Both the position numbers and the translations under genes were made by a program. A stretch of 64,000 nucleotides of DNA from JASGKO01 sp049840595 (GTDB lineage: Bacteria; Verrucomicrobiota; Verrucomicrobiia; Chthoniobacterales; Chthoniobacteraceae), in the NCBI GenBank assembly GCA_049840595.1, contig JASGKO010000043.1, forward strand, positions 1 through 64,000, read 5' to 3'. Below, piece after piece: positions 30,331 to 39,668 of the stretch. Each line of letters starts with the position of its first letter. The stretch's first letter is position 1. A model generated the notes under the pieces. It worked only from the letters and a program-made list of their open reading frames with translations, did no database searches and had not been told where the DNA came from.

Positions 30331-31482
30331 ATGTTTTACGACTTCCATTCGCGAGTTCAGTTGAGTGGCAGGCAGCTGGGCTGTCTGTTGGCATTGACCC
30401 TGCTCTTGCCGATCTTTGCATCCGCTCAGGAGTTGGAGGAGTTGCCGCTGCCAAAGTGGACGGATGAAGCCGGGGATACCGTGCCGCCGGAGCGTCAGCT
30501 AGGCGGGCTGCTGTGGCCAGAGGGCTATAAGCCTGACGGCGCTGCTGGAGAGTCTGCCAACGAAGGCCCCATGATCCCGAAGGATGACCGCGGTGTGCTG
30601 CTATTCATCCCCAAGCCGAATATCGGCACTGGACCGGTGCTGGCCCCCAATACGCTTCCCAAAGACCTGATCGAGGTGGATTCAACTTACCTGCAGCGCT
30701 GTGAGACGCTGGAGGAGGGCGAGCATGTCCTGGATCCAGAAGGTCTGCTGCACGAGACGCAGGGAGAAGACCTACGCCGTCTGCTGAACTACCACGTGGG
30801 GCAGTCCACCATCTCTGCCTATGTGCTGCTGCTGGACGCTCATCAGAAGCTGCCCGCCTCAGTCCCTCTGACCCGGGTCGCGGGCGGGCGCCTGACCAAG
30901 GAGCGCAGTTGCCTGGTAGTCTATCCGCTGGGGAGTACACGGCGCGCGCGCCTTTTCATGAGCAAGGAGATCACCCAGACGGTCACGCCAGCGTATCTGA
31001 GGACGCTGGTACAGGGCTGCATGATCGATGCCATGCAGGCCAGCGACCCGATCGATCAGCTGCAGCGCTTTGCCATCCAGCTTTCCGTTCGCCTGATCTG
31101 GCTGGAGCGCGCTCACACCTTGCCGGAGTTCGTTCGGCCCATTCCCTCCGCGCCGAAGGTCGCTGCTGCGGAGGCTGATCCCGAGAGTGCTCCTGCCACT
31201 TCTGAGCCTGGGGCTGAGCTTCTACCAGAGATCGCCGCCAAAGATGAGCCGGTGCAGAAGCCCTGGCTGAAGCTTCCTCCCGCCATGCAGGCCATGGGGA
31301 AGAAGGCCGGTCCCATCGGCGCGGGTGCTCTGGCGCTACTGGTGCTAGGCCTGTGGATCAGGCGGGCACAGCGGCGGCGGAACAGACGCGCCGTGTGGCT
31401 GCTGCCTGAGGTAGAGTACAAAAAGCGTCTGGGTGGTCAGCACTGCGGCGGCGGTGGGGCCTCCATCCGCTACGGATCGTAG
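30331..31482 (+). CDS. TPM-domain membrane protein with C-terminal anchor
   Basis: 383 residues. The N-terminal signal is at about 17-33 (LGCLLALTLLLPIFASAQ). A periplasmic TPM-like domain spans residues of about 130-260 (LLNYHVGQSTISAYVLLLDA, SCLVVYPLGSTRRARLFMSK). An Ala/Pro/Glu-rich linker and one membrane segment follow (IGAGALALLVLGLWIRRA). The end is GGQHCGGGGASIRYGS, typical of the Gly-rich tails of TPM proteins. It forms a pair with the zinc-ribbon TPM gene, one part in the cytoplasm and one across the membrane. Confidence 0.78.
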   Translation: MFYDFHSRVQLSGRQLGCLLALTLLLPIFASAQELEELPLPKWTDEAGDTVPPERQLGGLLWPEGYKPDGAAGESANEGPMIPKDDRGVLLFIPKPNIGTGPVLAPNTLPKDLIEVDSTYLQRCETLEEGEHVLDPEGLLHETQGEDLRRLLNYHVGQSTISAYVLLLDAHQKLPASVPLTRVAGGRLTKERSCLVVYPLGSTRRARLFMSKEITQTVTPAYLRTLVQGCMIDAMQASDPIDQLQRFAIQLSVRLIWLERAHTLPEFVRPIPSAPKVAAAEADPESAPATSEPGAELLPEIAAKDEPVQKPWLKLPPAMQAMGKKAGPIGAGALALLVLGLWIRRAQRRRNRRAVWLLPEVEYKKRLGGQHCGGGGASIRYGS

Positions 31483-31511
31483 GCTTGGCTCCTGTCCCGC
31501 CTCTCGCATTT

Positions 31512-33091
31512 TTACGGGCCTACAGGGAGGGGTAAGCTCAGGCTGTGGCGATTCTCCACAATCGCTTCCCAGGGGAACTGATTGGCAATGACGATCCTCA
31601 CACGGCCTTTGGCGAAGACTTCGCGCCAGGCATCTCCAGGCAGCCGGTAGCCTTCGTCATAGTCCTGGATCTGCACGTACACGTCTGGCGTCTCTTTATA
31701 CAGGCGAGGATCTAGACAGGGGCGGCCAGAGAACATGTGCAGGTAGTTGGCGTAGAAGCCCTGGGTGCCGACGATGGTGGTGTCCGGCAGCTTGGACAGC
31801 AATTTCCCAGCTTCAAGCAACTCCCGGTAAAAAGGACCGTAAAACTGCTCCTGAGTGGTCGAGCGCAGGACACAGAGAGGACCGTGTAATTTGCCCGGAT
31901 GTCCGAGGAAAATCAATGCGGCATCGGCCAGCAGCGCAACAGTGCACCACAGCGCGGCCACCGTGGGCGTGAGCCGCTGCGGCGCAAGCAGGGAGAGAGA
32001 CAAACGCTTGGGGATGAGGCGTTGGCTCAGGAAGGTAAATCCATCCAGGAAATAAAGGATGAGCCATGGGCCCAGGGGAATGAGGAAGCGGGGAAGCTTC
32101 CACTCGTACAGGGAGATCACCGTGAGGTAAGCCAGCACATAGTAATCCGTGGCGCGGAAGACGCCCTCCTTGTTGCGTATGCTGCGCACCCAGCCGGTGA
32201 CGACAATGCCACCGAGCAGGAGATAAATGATGGTCTCGGCAAGGCTGTCTGCGAGCCCGGCTTTCTCCATGATATTCGGCAACTGGCCAAAGTAGTCGCC
32301 GACCGCAGAGAAGAGTTCCGCCAGGTGAAACTGGTTCATCAGGCTGCCGCCCAGTGCATCATAGAGGCCGGGAGCCACGGTGTCCGGTGGTGCCATCTTC
32401 AGATAAACAGTCCAGCTCAGCCACAGGCTAGCACCAAGAAAAGCCACGATTGCTTCCGGCCACACGCCTATAAAAACGCCCGGCAAGAATGCCTTTTTCG
32501 CGCGGAAAGCCAGCCAGATGAGGCGCAGGGCATGGGCGGTCACGGCGGCTCCTAGCAGAACACCGACGTGCCGGGTGAGGGCTGCCGCTCCCAGTGTCAA
32601 GCCAGTCAGGATTGCGAGCCAGACTGTGCGTTGGCTTTCCATGCGCTTCAGCAGGAGCAGAAAAGCGAAGCTGAAGGCGATAAAAGTCCAGTCGGAGGAC
32701 GAGCGCACCGCGCAGAGAAAGCCGGTCGGCAGCGCCGCGTACACGGCCAAAGTGGACCACAGGGCTGCACGTTTCTCGCTCTTCATCAGACGCGCGGCGA
32801 GCAGCAGAGCGAGGACGGCGGAAAGGGCGCTGATGATCTTGCCCAGCATCATCGATTCGCCGAAAAGGCGGAAGCCGCCCGCCAGGATCAGCGGATACAT
32901 CGGCGGCCAAGTCGCTGATGATCTTGCCGTTGAAGGTATAAGTACCGTGCTCGGCCAGACTTGGCGCCCTCGTAGTAGATGATGTCATCCGTAGACTCCG
33001 GCATCACATACGGATTGATCCCGAGAGCAAAGGGAGAGGACCCGGCGGCGAGCGCGATGAACAACGGCAGTCGGGAAGAGCTCAGGTTCAT
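31512..33091 (-). CDS. ArnT/GT39-like lipid-linked glycosyltransferase, N-terminal frameshifts
   Basis: About 525 residues reconstructed; a clean frame runs from 32900 down to 31512. The N-terminus (MNLSSSRLPLFIALAAGS and PESTDDIIYYEGAK) lies in another frame from 33091, and the link (AEHGTYTFNGKIISD) is in a third frame at about 32915-32960, so two indels are needed. The protein has 10-12 membrane helices, an acidic first periplasmic loop (ESTDD) typical of GT39/GT83 enzymes using polyprenyl-phosphate sugars, and a soluble C-terminal part. It probably moves a sugar from a lipid carrier to lipid A, protein or glycan outside the inner membrane. It is the last gene of the four-gene minus-strand run at 31.5-36.3 kb. 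Confidence 0.8.
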
Positions 33092-33108
33092 GGGTTGGAG
33101 CGGGAAGG

Positions 33109-34084
33109 TCAGGACGGCGCAGGCATCATCAGCGGCTTGGAGGGGATCGCGCTGGTTGGTGAGGAGCGCTGCAAATGTAGCAGATTTCTGGCATATGCCC
33201 CCAGTGGGAAGCACTTTAAAGTGCTGTTTCAGGTGCTTCACAACGCCCATAGCACTGAGCGGCGCTTCTCCACTCCAGGTACTTTCATGCAAACTGCGAC
33301 CGGTGATCTCATCCGAGCCGAGGAAGTCCAGGGGGTGCAGCAGGAAGGAGGGCTCGACACCGCGCAGCTTGCAGGCCGACACCGCGCAGCGGAAATAGGT
33401 CTTCGCGAGGAAGAGGGGGAGTACTGCGCCAGGTAGCCAAGGTAGCTGCCATGAAAGGGCATGCGGAAGCGGGAGGGCGTGACTGGCAACTCTAGCAGAC
33501 CACCGTGTGGCGTCTCCCATGAGTAGGGCTTCAGCGAGCGCAGGCCATCTCCCAGCGTGCCGTAGAGCATCAGCTGAGCGCGCTGCTCTTTGTCAGGCTT
33601 GGCGGTGGCCAGGTAGAAGAGGCGTGCCACCGGACCCAGAAAGGTCGGAAAAGTGGAGGCATCATAGAGATAGCCCGCTCACGCAGGCAGGAGAGGATCG
33701 CCGGGGAGCAGCAGAAGCCAGGGCCGCGCGGCCTTCTGGCTTTGCACCCGTCGCCTGAATGATGGCTTCTTCCGCCTCCGTGATTTCCTGCTGGATTGCT
33801 TCAGGAGATTTCTGCTGCATCCAGGGCTCATGCTGAAAGGAGTGATTCCCGGTTTCATGCCCGGCTTCACCATGGAGCGCAGCCGTGCGTGATGCTCTGG
33901 CTTGACGGCATCCCGCCCGACGATGAAGACCGTGGAGCTGACGCCTGCCTCGGCGCAGACCTCGAGGTAATGCGGGATGAAGGTGTCGAAGTAGCTCGGG
34001 CAGGTCTCCCATCCGGCCATTCCACCGAGCCTTTAGATAGGCCCAGCGGTCATCCAAATCCAGCGATAGCGTGGCGTGCGGCAT
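33109..34084 (-). CDS. NodB-type polysaccharide deacetylase, multiple frameshifts
   Basis: About 325 residues reconstructed across at least four frame changes. It starts MPHATLSLDLDDRW, where the Asp pair matches the first NodB metal and base motif. It continues with TFIPHYLEVCAEAGV, FIVGRDAVKPEHH and TGNHSFQHEPW, the second motif with the metal-binding His pair. The end reads GVVKHLKQHFKVLPTG and then a short tail stopping at 33109. The catalytic pieces survive in different frames, which fits sequencing error more than decay. The family removes N-acetyl or formyl groups from sugars; ArnD is the relative that acts on a lipid-linked sugar before ArnT. The context (GT2 upstream, ArnT-like downstream) suggests such a step here. 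Confidence 0.78.
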
Positions 34085-34117
34085 GGCTCGGAAATCAGAG
34101 TCTTGGCTCGGGATGAA

Positions 34118-35510
34118 TCAAATGCTAGAGCATCGCGGCCAGGGCAGGGCCGGAGGAGCTGGAGTACGAGGCTGGCGCGGCTTGGATGGCGTACCGCTAA
34201 GCGCGTCGACTCGGTTCTTGAAGTGAATTGCCGCCTCATTGGCCAGACCCACGGCTGAGTTCCAGGCCGTGATGCCAGGGTACACCTGAGCGCTAGAGAC
34301 TGTGAGAAGGCGCGTGCCGGGAATGTCGAAGCTAGGCTTCATCTTGGCATACCCGAGCGGATACAGCGGCTCGACGTAGGGAGCCTTAAAGACTTGCACA
34401 TCCGCGATGTCTTCGCGCTTGAGATTGATGTCCTTATAGAGCGGCAGCAGCTGGGAAATCCAGCGTTCCGCGATCACGGCCGGTCCTGGGCAAAGAGCTC
34501 CGAGTCCTGCGAGGTGTAGCGCATCGTGTTTCTGTGTAGACCATGTGATGGCCTGCATAGTGGGCGGGATCGATCAGTTCGGTCATCTCCACCAAGCCGT
34601 CGAAGTCCGTGCCAGAGCGCATCACAGGAGCCCAATACAGGTTATCCAGAGGACGCTTCAGGAAGAACAGTGCATTCACCACGCCCTGGTAGGCACATCC
34701 AGGCATTGGGAAAAACGCGGGGCATTTCCCAAAGTGCGGCGCAGCAGCGGGATCGGTAGGGTGGAAATGGCCCAATCAGCCTGGATCTCCGTGCCGTTAG
34801 CGCAAGTGATCTTCACCCCGCTATCGTGTGGGGTAGGTGCTGGCTTGCCCGGGTATCCAGGTGCACCTTCACCCCATTGCCACGCAGTCGGTCGCCGAAG
34901 CGGTCCAGAAAGGCCTTCAATCCTCCACGTTCATCACCGCGCAGGGACTTGTTGCTCTCACGGCCCATGCGGGACCAGATATACAGCGCAGGCAGATTCG
35001 CCGCCGCATCGCCGAATTTGGCGCGGAACAGCGGCTCCAGCAGCTTCTTCCACAACGTCTTGCCGTACAGGCCGCTAAGCCATTTGCCCACCAGGAATGT
35101 GTCGAGGTCCTTGCCTTTGCCAGCGGCGCGGATCAGGCTTACCGCTTCGAAGCGGATGCGCTCCCACAGGCTCAGCGCCTTGAAGCGCAGCAGATCCAGC
35201 GCGCCATTGAAGGGGTAGCGTTTGCCATCGACGATGAACCCCATGCGGGTGTTCTTCCAGGTCATGTCACCGGTCAGACCGAGTTCCTCGATCAGACCGA
35301 GCAGTGCCTCGTCGCTTGGCATCTGGCAGTGGTAGAAGCGGTCGATTGCCTGTCCGCGCCACTGAAACCAGGTGCCCAGCCCTCCCAGCTGACCATCTGC
35401 CTCCAGCAGTTCCACTTGGTAACCGCTGTCTGAAAGGCGCTTGGCCAGCGTCAGCCCGATAATGCCGCCACCGAGGATGGCGACCTTTGGACTAGCGGGT
35501 TGCGTGGGCG
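34118..35510 (-). CDS. NAD(P)/FAD-dependent amine oxidase-like oxidoreductase, frameshifted
   Basis: About 460 residues reconstructed from at least three frames. The N-terminus has the dinucleotide fold (VAILGGGIIGLTLAKRL, then VELLEADGQLGGLGTWF). The middle (KALSLWERIRFEAVSLIRAA) and the C-terminal FAD-contact region (YPLGYAKMKPSFDIPGTRLL) resemble the protoporphyrinogen oxidase/phytoene desaturase/UDP-galactopyranose mutase-like group. No clear ATG precedes the nucleotide-binding motif. The frame runs back into the end of the GT2 gene, so the exact start is unknown. Such proteins occur in polyprenyl-linked glycan clusters, but their substrate is not established. It sits between the GT2 and the deacetylase genes. 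Confidence 0.75.
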
Positions 35511-35513
35511 GAC

Positions 35514-36348
35514 CTACAGTGGAGCTGGGGAGAGGGCGTCGCGCAGGGCGAGTTTGAAGTACTGCTTGGCGTCCAGGCTGAAGCTGAGTTTACTGGTGCT
35601 GAGTTTGCGGTCGTAGTGCAGGACCATCGGCACTTCAGCGATATTCGGACCCCAGTGACGCAGTTTGAGAAGAAACTCCACCATGCAGGCAAAGCCCTGC
35701 TCTTCGATAAGGCGCTCACCCCAATGCTTCAGCGCATCCTGTAGCAGGCTGGCGCGGTAGGCGCGGTAGCCGCTGGTGAAGTCGTTGATGTTGTCCAGAG
35801 GCAGGGCCAGGCGGAAAACCACGGAAGCGCCACGGGAGAGCATGCGGCGGAAGGAAGGCGCACTACTGTCATCGCCACCTTTCACAAAGCGGGAGGCGAT
35901 GGCGATGTACGAGCCGCTACTGCGGCGGCGCAGCATTTCAGGAACCAAGGCGATGTCATGGGTGTCATCTGCGTCCATGACGACGATGACGTCATTCGGC
36001 GCGGCAAAAGCGGGAAGCGGCGGCAAGGCCGGTCTGGAAGGCCTGGCCAAGGCCCTGATTGCGCTCGTGCTGGATCAGGCGGATGTCGAGCCCTTCAGCG
36101 CCTTTGCGGGCGATCTCAGCAGTGCGGTCAGAGGAGCCATCGTCCACGACGAAAGCGACCAGACCTGTGGCTGGGTAGACATTGGCGACCTGAAGCCGTG
36201 CGAAAAGGTTTGGCAGCGTCTCCTCTTCATTGAAGGCAGGCAGCACGAGCAGCGCACGGCCAGCCGTGAAGGCTGGCGAACTCGAGCCCATGGCAGACCA
36301 AGCGGTGGAGTGGGCGTGTGTAGGGAGAGTTGAGGTCATGGCGGTCAT
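35514..36348 (-). CDS. GT2 glycosyltransferase (polyprenyl-phosphate sugar synthase-like), one frameshift
   Basis: About 278 residues. The first frame (36348 to about 36010) has LVLPAFNEEETLPNLFARL and FVVDDGSSDRTAEIARK. The second (about 36010 to 35514) has DVIVVMDADDTHDIALVPEM, the DXD-type metal site. GYRAYRASLL and LKLRHWGPNIAEVPMVLHYD then match the dolichyl-phosphate mannose synthase/ArnC group. No membrane helices follow, as in the soluble DPM1-like type. One indel near 36010 splits it. It leads the four-gene run and would charge a polyprenyl phosphate with a sugar in the cytoplasm. Confidence 0.85.
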
Positions 36349-36694
36349 GGCTTTCCGGGATTGAGTTTTGTATCCTGTGCTGCTGGCAATTGAATGATGC
36401 GGTAATTATGGTATTTAATGAGACCATTGCAACGCATTTCTTATAATATTCGCAGTTTTGTTATAAAAATCATCAATGAGAGACTGAATTATTATAAGGG
36501 TAAGGGCGGTTTCGTCGAGTCAAAAGCTCGAATTCAGAGCTTGGTTTGATGAATAAAGTAACAGCAGGATGCTGTCCTCCCTTGCACGGAAAGATATGGA
36601 ATCCGCACAGAATCACCCCATTGCCGTGGCACAGCAAGATTTTTGGCAACAACAGGGCGCACTACCCGATGCAACAAGCTGCTAACCTTGAGTC
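36349..36694. other. AT-rich intergenic region between two minus-strand units
   Basis: About 346 bases that are richer in A and T than the genes around them. The region contains the upstream DNA of the GT2-led run and the end of the b-type membrane protein gene. No terminator hairpin, RNA gene or coding frame with support was seen. The promoter of the glycan run is presumably in 36380-36480. Confidence 0.5.
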
Positions 36695-37165
36695 TTACGC
36701 GGCATTTCTCAGTTTTGATTCTTTAGCAGGAGCGGAGCGATGACCACTCCAGATATGAAGAATGAGAATGAGGGGCAAAGCGAACCCGGTAATAAGATGT
36801 GCCCAGCTCACGATCTCCCGAAACGAGTCACCTCCAATATAGTAAAGCCCGTACGCAGTGACGATCATGAAGGCGAGAGCATAGACCAGGATCAAGCCAA
36901 AGAGGCGATTGCGCTGACTACGGAGGCCTGCTGGCACATGGCTAGCAAGCAGGTAACCAAAGAACACCATCATCAGCATGGCCGCCCCGCCGTGAATCTG
37001 CCTGAGCGTGTGCTCCCAGGGGCTGGGCTCATCTCCGAAATCACCCTGAATGCGCACCCAGCGATGCAGGTAGAACCACAAGGACCCGGTTACCCAGCTC
37101 AGTGTGAAGGCCAGGTACAGGAGTGCCTTCCACAGCCGGGGAAAATGCAGGGCAATGCGTTTCAT
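36695..37165 (-). CDS. Four-helix membrane protein, cytochrome b561/DUF4405-like
   Basis: 156 residues from ATG 37165 (MKRIALHFPRLWKALLYLAF). The four membrane helices are at about 13-33, 56-75, 88-110 and 122-142. His residues in the second and fourth helices (HTLRQIHGGAA; SWAHLITGFALPLILILHIW) are placed as haem ligands would be. This suggests a small membrane b-type cytochrome or DUF4405 protein. The frame opens at 37222, but the later ATG fits better. Confidence 0.7.
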   Translation of the reverse strand: MKRIALHFPRLWKALLYLAFTLSWVTGSLWFYLHRWVRIQGDFGDEPSPWEHTLRQIHGGAAMLMMVFFGYLLASHVPAGLRSQRNRLFGLILVYALAFMIVTAYGLYYIGGDSFREIVSWAHLITGFALPLILILHIWSGHRSAPAKESKLRNAA

Positions 37166-37405
37166 TCTTTTGCCCCTCATGCGTGGGAATGCCCCGCTCG
37201 TCCAGAAATTCCGCAGCGGCATGATGACATTCTTATTGAAAGAATCTTTCGGTCTGCTTCGGGGTTATCTCGGTGAGCAGGCTTCGAGGGTGAATGCATT
37301 GGTATCTATGTCCCAGAATAGGCTGAACCAAGGTTAGATGAAATAACAGTAACACCCGCTATTTTCCATTCCCTCCCTGACTGAACTCGCTATCCTGCGC
37401 CCGCG

Positions 37406-38677
37406 ATGCCCCGACCGAAGCCTGCTGTTATCTTCATCTTTGTTACCCTGTTCCTCGACGTCTTTGGCATCGGTCTGATCGTCCCCGTGTTGCCCGATTT
37501 GGTGACTGGCATGCAGGGAGGAGACAAGGCGTTGGCGTCGCATTCGGTTGGCCTTTTAGGCTCTCTGTACGCCCTCATGCAGTTCATCTTTTCCCCTGTG
37601 CTGGGAAGCTTGTCTGACCGGTTTGGCCGGCGACCCGTGATCTTGGCCTCGCTATTCGGTTCAGGATTGGACTACCTTCTCCTGGCCTGGGCTCCCACGC
37701 TGTGGTGGCTTTATGTAGGGCGAGTCGTCGCAGGGGTGACCGCCGCGAATTTTACCGCTGCTAGCGCCTATATCGTCGACGTGACACCGCCCGAGAAGCG
37801 CGCGGCAGGCTTTGGGATGATTGGTGCGGCATTTGGTCTGGGCTTCATTGCGGGTCCGATGGTCGGCGGCTTACTGGGAAACATGGGACTCCGAGTGCCT
37901 TTCCTGGTCGCCGCGATTGTGACACTGCTGAACTGGCTCTATGGCTACTTCGTTCTACCTGAATCGCTAGCGCCAGAGAACCGCAGAGCCTTTAAATGGG
38001 AGAGTGCCCACCCGATCAAGGCCCTGATGGCGCTGAACCGCTGGCCGCTGGTGATGCGCCTGGCCTGGACACATTTCCTGCTGAATCTGGCCTTCACCCT
38101 GTATCCTAGCCTATGGGTGCTCTACACCGGGGTGCGGTACAACTGGACCCACGTGGACGTGGGTATGTCGCTAGCCTTCGTCGGCGTGACCACCGCCATC
38201 GTGCAGGCTGGGCTGGCTGGGAAGATTATCGTGGCGCTCGGGGATCGCCGAGGTCTGCTGGTCGGCCTGATCGCCACGGCGTGCGCTATGGCTGGCTATG
38301 GTTTAGCGCCACAGGGCTGGGTCATTTACGTAATGATCGCTGTCGGCGCCTTTGGTGGTCTGGCAACGCCTTCCGCGCAGTCTGCCATTACCAAGGCCGT
38401 CAGTCCGGATGAACAAGGCGCAGTGCAGGGGGCTCTGAATAGCCTCACTAGCGTAGCAGGTATCCTAGGGCCGGTGCTTTGGACCTCTATCTTCAGCTGG
38501 AGCATCGCCGATAAACGCGCACTGGCGATGCCAGGTCTGGCTTTCCTGGTGGCCGCTGCGGTCACCCTAATTTCTCTGGTGCTGGCGCGCTGGGCGCTGG
38601 CGGGGCAGAAGGGCGGACCGGCTGCGGTCGCACCGCCGCAGGAGCCGCCTTCTCCACCGCCGATGGCGGCAGCCTAA
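37406..38677 (+). CDS. Major facilitator superfamily exporter (TetA-like)
   Basis: 423 residues and 12 membrane helices. Motif A between helices 2 and 3 is [14 protein letters not shown], and helix 1 carries [17 protein letters not shown], both typical of the drug:H+ antiporter-1 group with TetA. The ending is a low-complexity Pro/Ala tail. It probably exports a drug-like or small organic compound with protons; resistance is not implied by sequence alone. Its stop overlaps that of the convergent aldolase gene by a few bases. Confidence 0.92.
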   Translation: MPRPKPAVIFIFVTLFLDVFGIGLIVPVLPDLVTGMQGGDKALASHSVGLLGSLYALMQFIFSPVLGSLSDRFGRRPVILASLFGSGLDYLLLAWAPTLWWLYVGRVVAGVTAANFTAASAYIVDVTPPEKRAAGFGMIGAAFGLGFIAGPMVGGLLGNMGLRVPFLVAAIVTLLNWLYGYFVLPESLAPENRRAFKWESAHPIKALMALNRWPLVMRLAWTHFLLNLAFTLYPSLWVLYTGVRYNWTHVDVGMSLAFVGVTTAIVQAGLAGKIIVALGDRRGLLVGLIATACAMAGYGLAPQGWVIYVMIAVGAFGGLATPSAQSAITKAVSPDEQGAVQGALNSLTSVAGILGPVLWTSIFSWSIADKRALAMPGLAFLVAAAVTLISLVLARWALAGQKGGPAAVAPPQEPPSPPPMAAA

Positions 38678-39612
38678 GCTAGCAGGGTAGGCGAGTCGCT
38701 GGCGATCCAATCAAAGAACCCCAGCTCTGCTAGATCGCGGTGCAGTTGCTCAGCCTGGGCTTCCGTCAGGCTGAGGTTAGGGAGCCGTGGCGGGCCGACA
38801 TCGACTCCCAGCAGTTTCATCGTCGTCTTCGCCGCTGCCATGAATCCATGGCGCACCAGCACTTGGATCAGTCGCACGGAGCGGAACTGTTCCTCACGTG
38901 CCGCTACGAAGTCGCCGCGCTCAAAGGCGGCGATCAGGCGCAGGTAGATGGGCGCAGCGAAGTTATAGGTGCTGCCGACGGCACCCTTCGCACCGAAGGC
39001 CAGCGCCCCCAGTAGCATCTCGTCAAATCCGAATGGCACGTCAAAAGCACCCTCGTGCACGTTGGTGCAGAGTTGATACTCCATGAAATTGCTGCTGGTG
39101 AATTTCAGGCCTGCCAGATTCGGAATGGCCTCTCCGGCAAGACGCAGAAAATCGGACGGCGAAACCGTGATGCCCGTCATCGTCGGGATCTCATAGTAGT
39201 AAAAAGGGAGATCCGGCGCGGCTCCGGCGATCTGCGCCATGCTGGCGATTAGTGCTGCAGGACTCGCGGGCTTGAAGTAGCTCGGCGCGACAGCGCTCAC
39301 AGCGTAGGCTCCTAGTTCCTGAGCCTGAGCGGCCAGCACGCGTGAGTCTTCCAGGCAGTTCGATCCAGCGTGGACGATCACCTTGAGCGGCGTGCCGCGG
39401 CTCACTTCCATCCAAGTGCTGGCGAGCTCCTGCCGCTCTGCCAGAGTCAGCGCGGAGCTTTCCCCCGTGGTGCCATCGATGAAGGCAGTCTTCACGCCAT
39501 TGGCCAGCAGATGCGAGCACTGGCGTTCTACTCCGGCGGGATTGAGCGATCCGTCCTGATGAAAAGGCGTGTGGGTGGCGGCCACCAGGCCAGTAATGGG
39601 GCTAACGGTCAT
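38674..39612 (-). CDS. Dihydrodipicolinate synthase/N-acetylneuraminate lyase family aldolase
   Basis: 312 residues forming a class I aldolase barrel. Signatures are GTTGESSALTLAER (pyruvate-carboxylate binding), FYYYEIPTMTGI (catalytic Tyr) and LAGLKFTSSNF (Schiff-base Lys). The YYYxIP and LKFTSS forms are closer to N-acetylneuraminate lyases than to DapA. It would split a 2-keto-3-deoxy sugar acid to pyruvate and a sugar. The next upstream gene is a NanM-like kelch protein 56 bases away, which supports a sialic acid or related sugar acid pathway. Confidence 0.87.
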   Translation of the reverse strand: MTVSPITGLVAATHTPFHQDGSLNPAGVERQCSHLLANGVKTAFIDGTTGESSALTLAERQELASTWMEVSRGTPLKVIVHAGSNCLEDSRVLAAQAQELGAYAVSAVAPSYFKPASPAALIASMAQIAGAAPDLPFYYYEIPTMTGITVSPSDFLRLAGEAIPNLAGLKFTSSNFMEYQLCTNVHEGAFDVPFGFDEMLLGALAFGAKGAVGSTYNFAAPIYLRLIAAFERGDFVAAREEQFRSVRLIQVLVRHGFMAAAKTTMKLLGVDVGPPRLPNLSLTEAQAEQLHRDLAELGFFDWIASDSPTLLA

Positions 39613-39668
39613 AGCAGAGAGTCAGAAGCTTTTTTGGAATGATATGTTTGTTGGAATTGGATGCGCAC

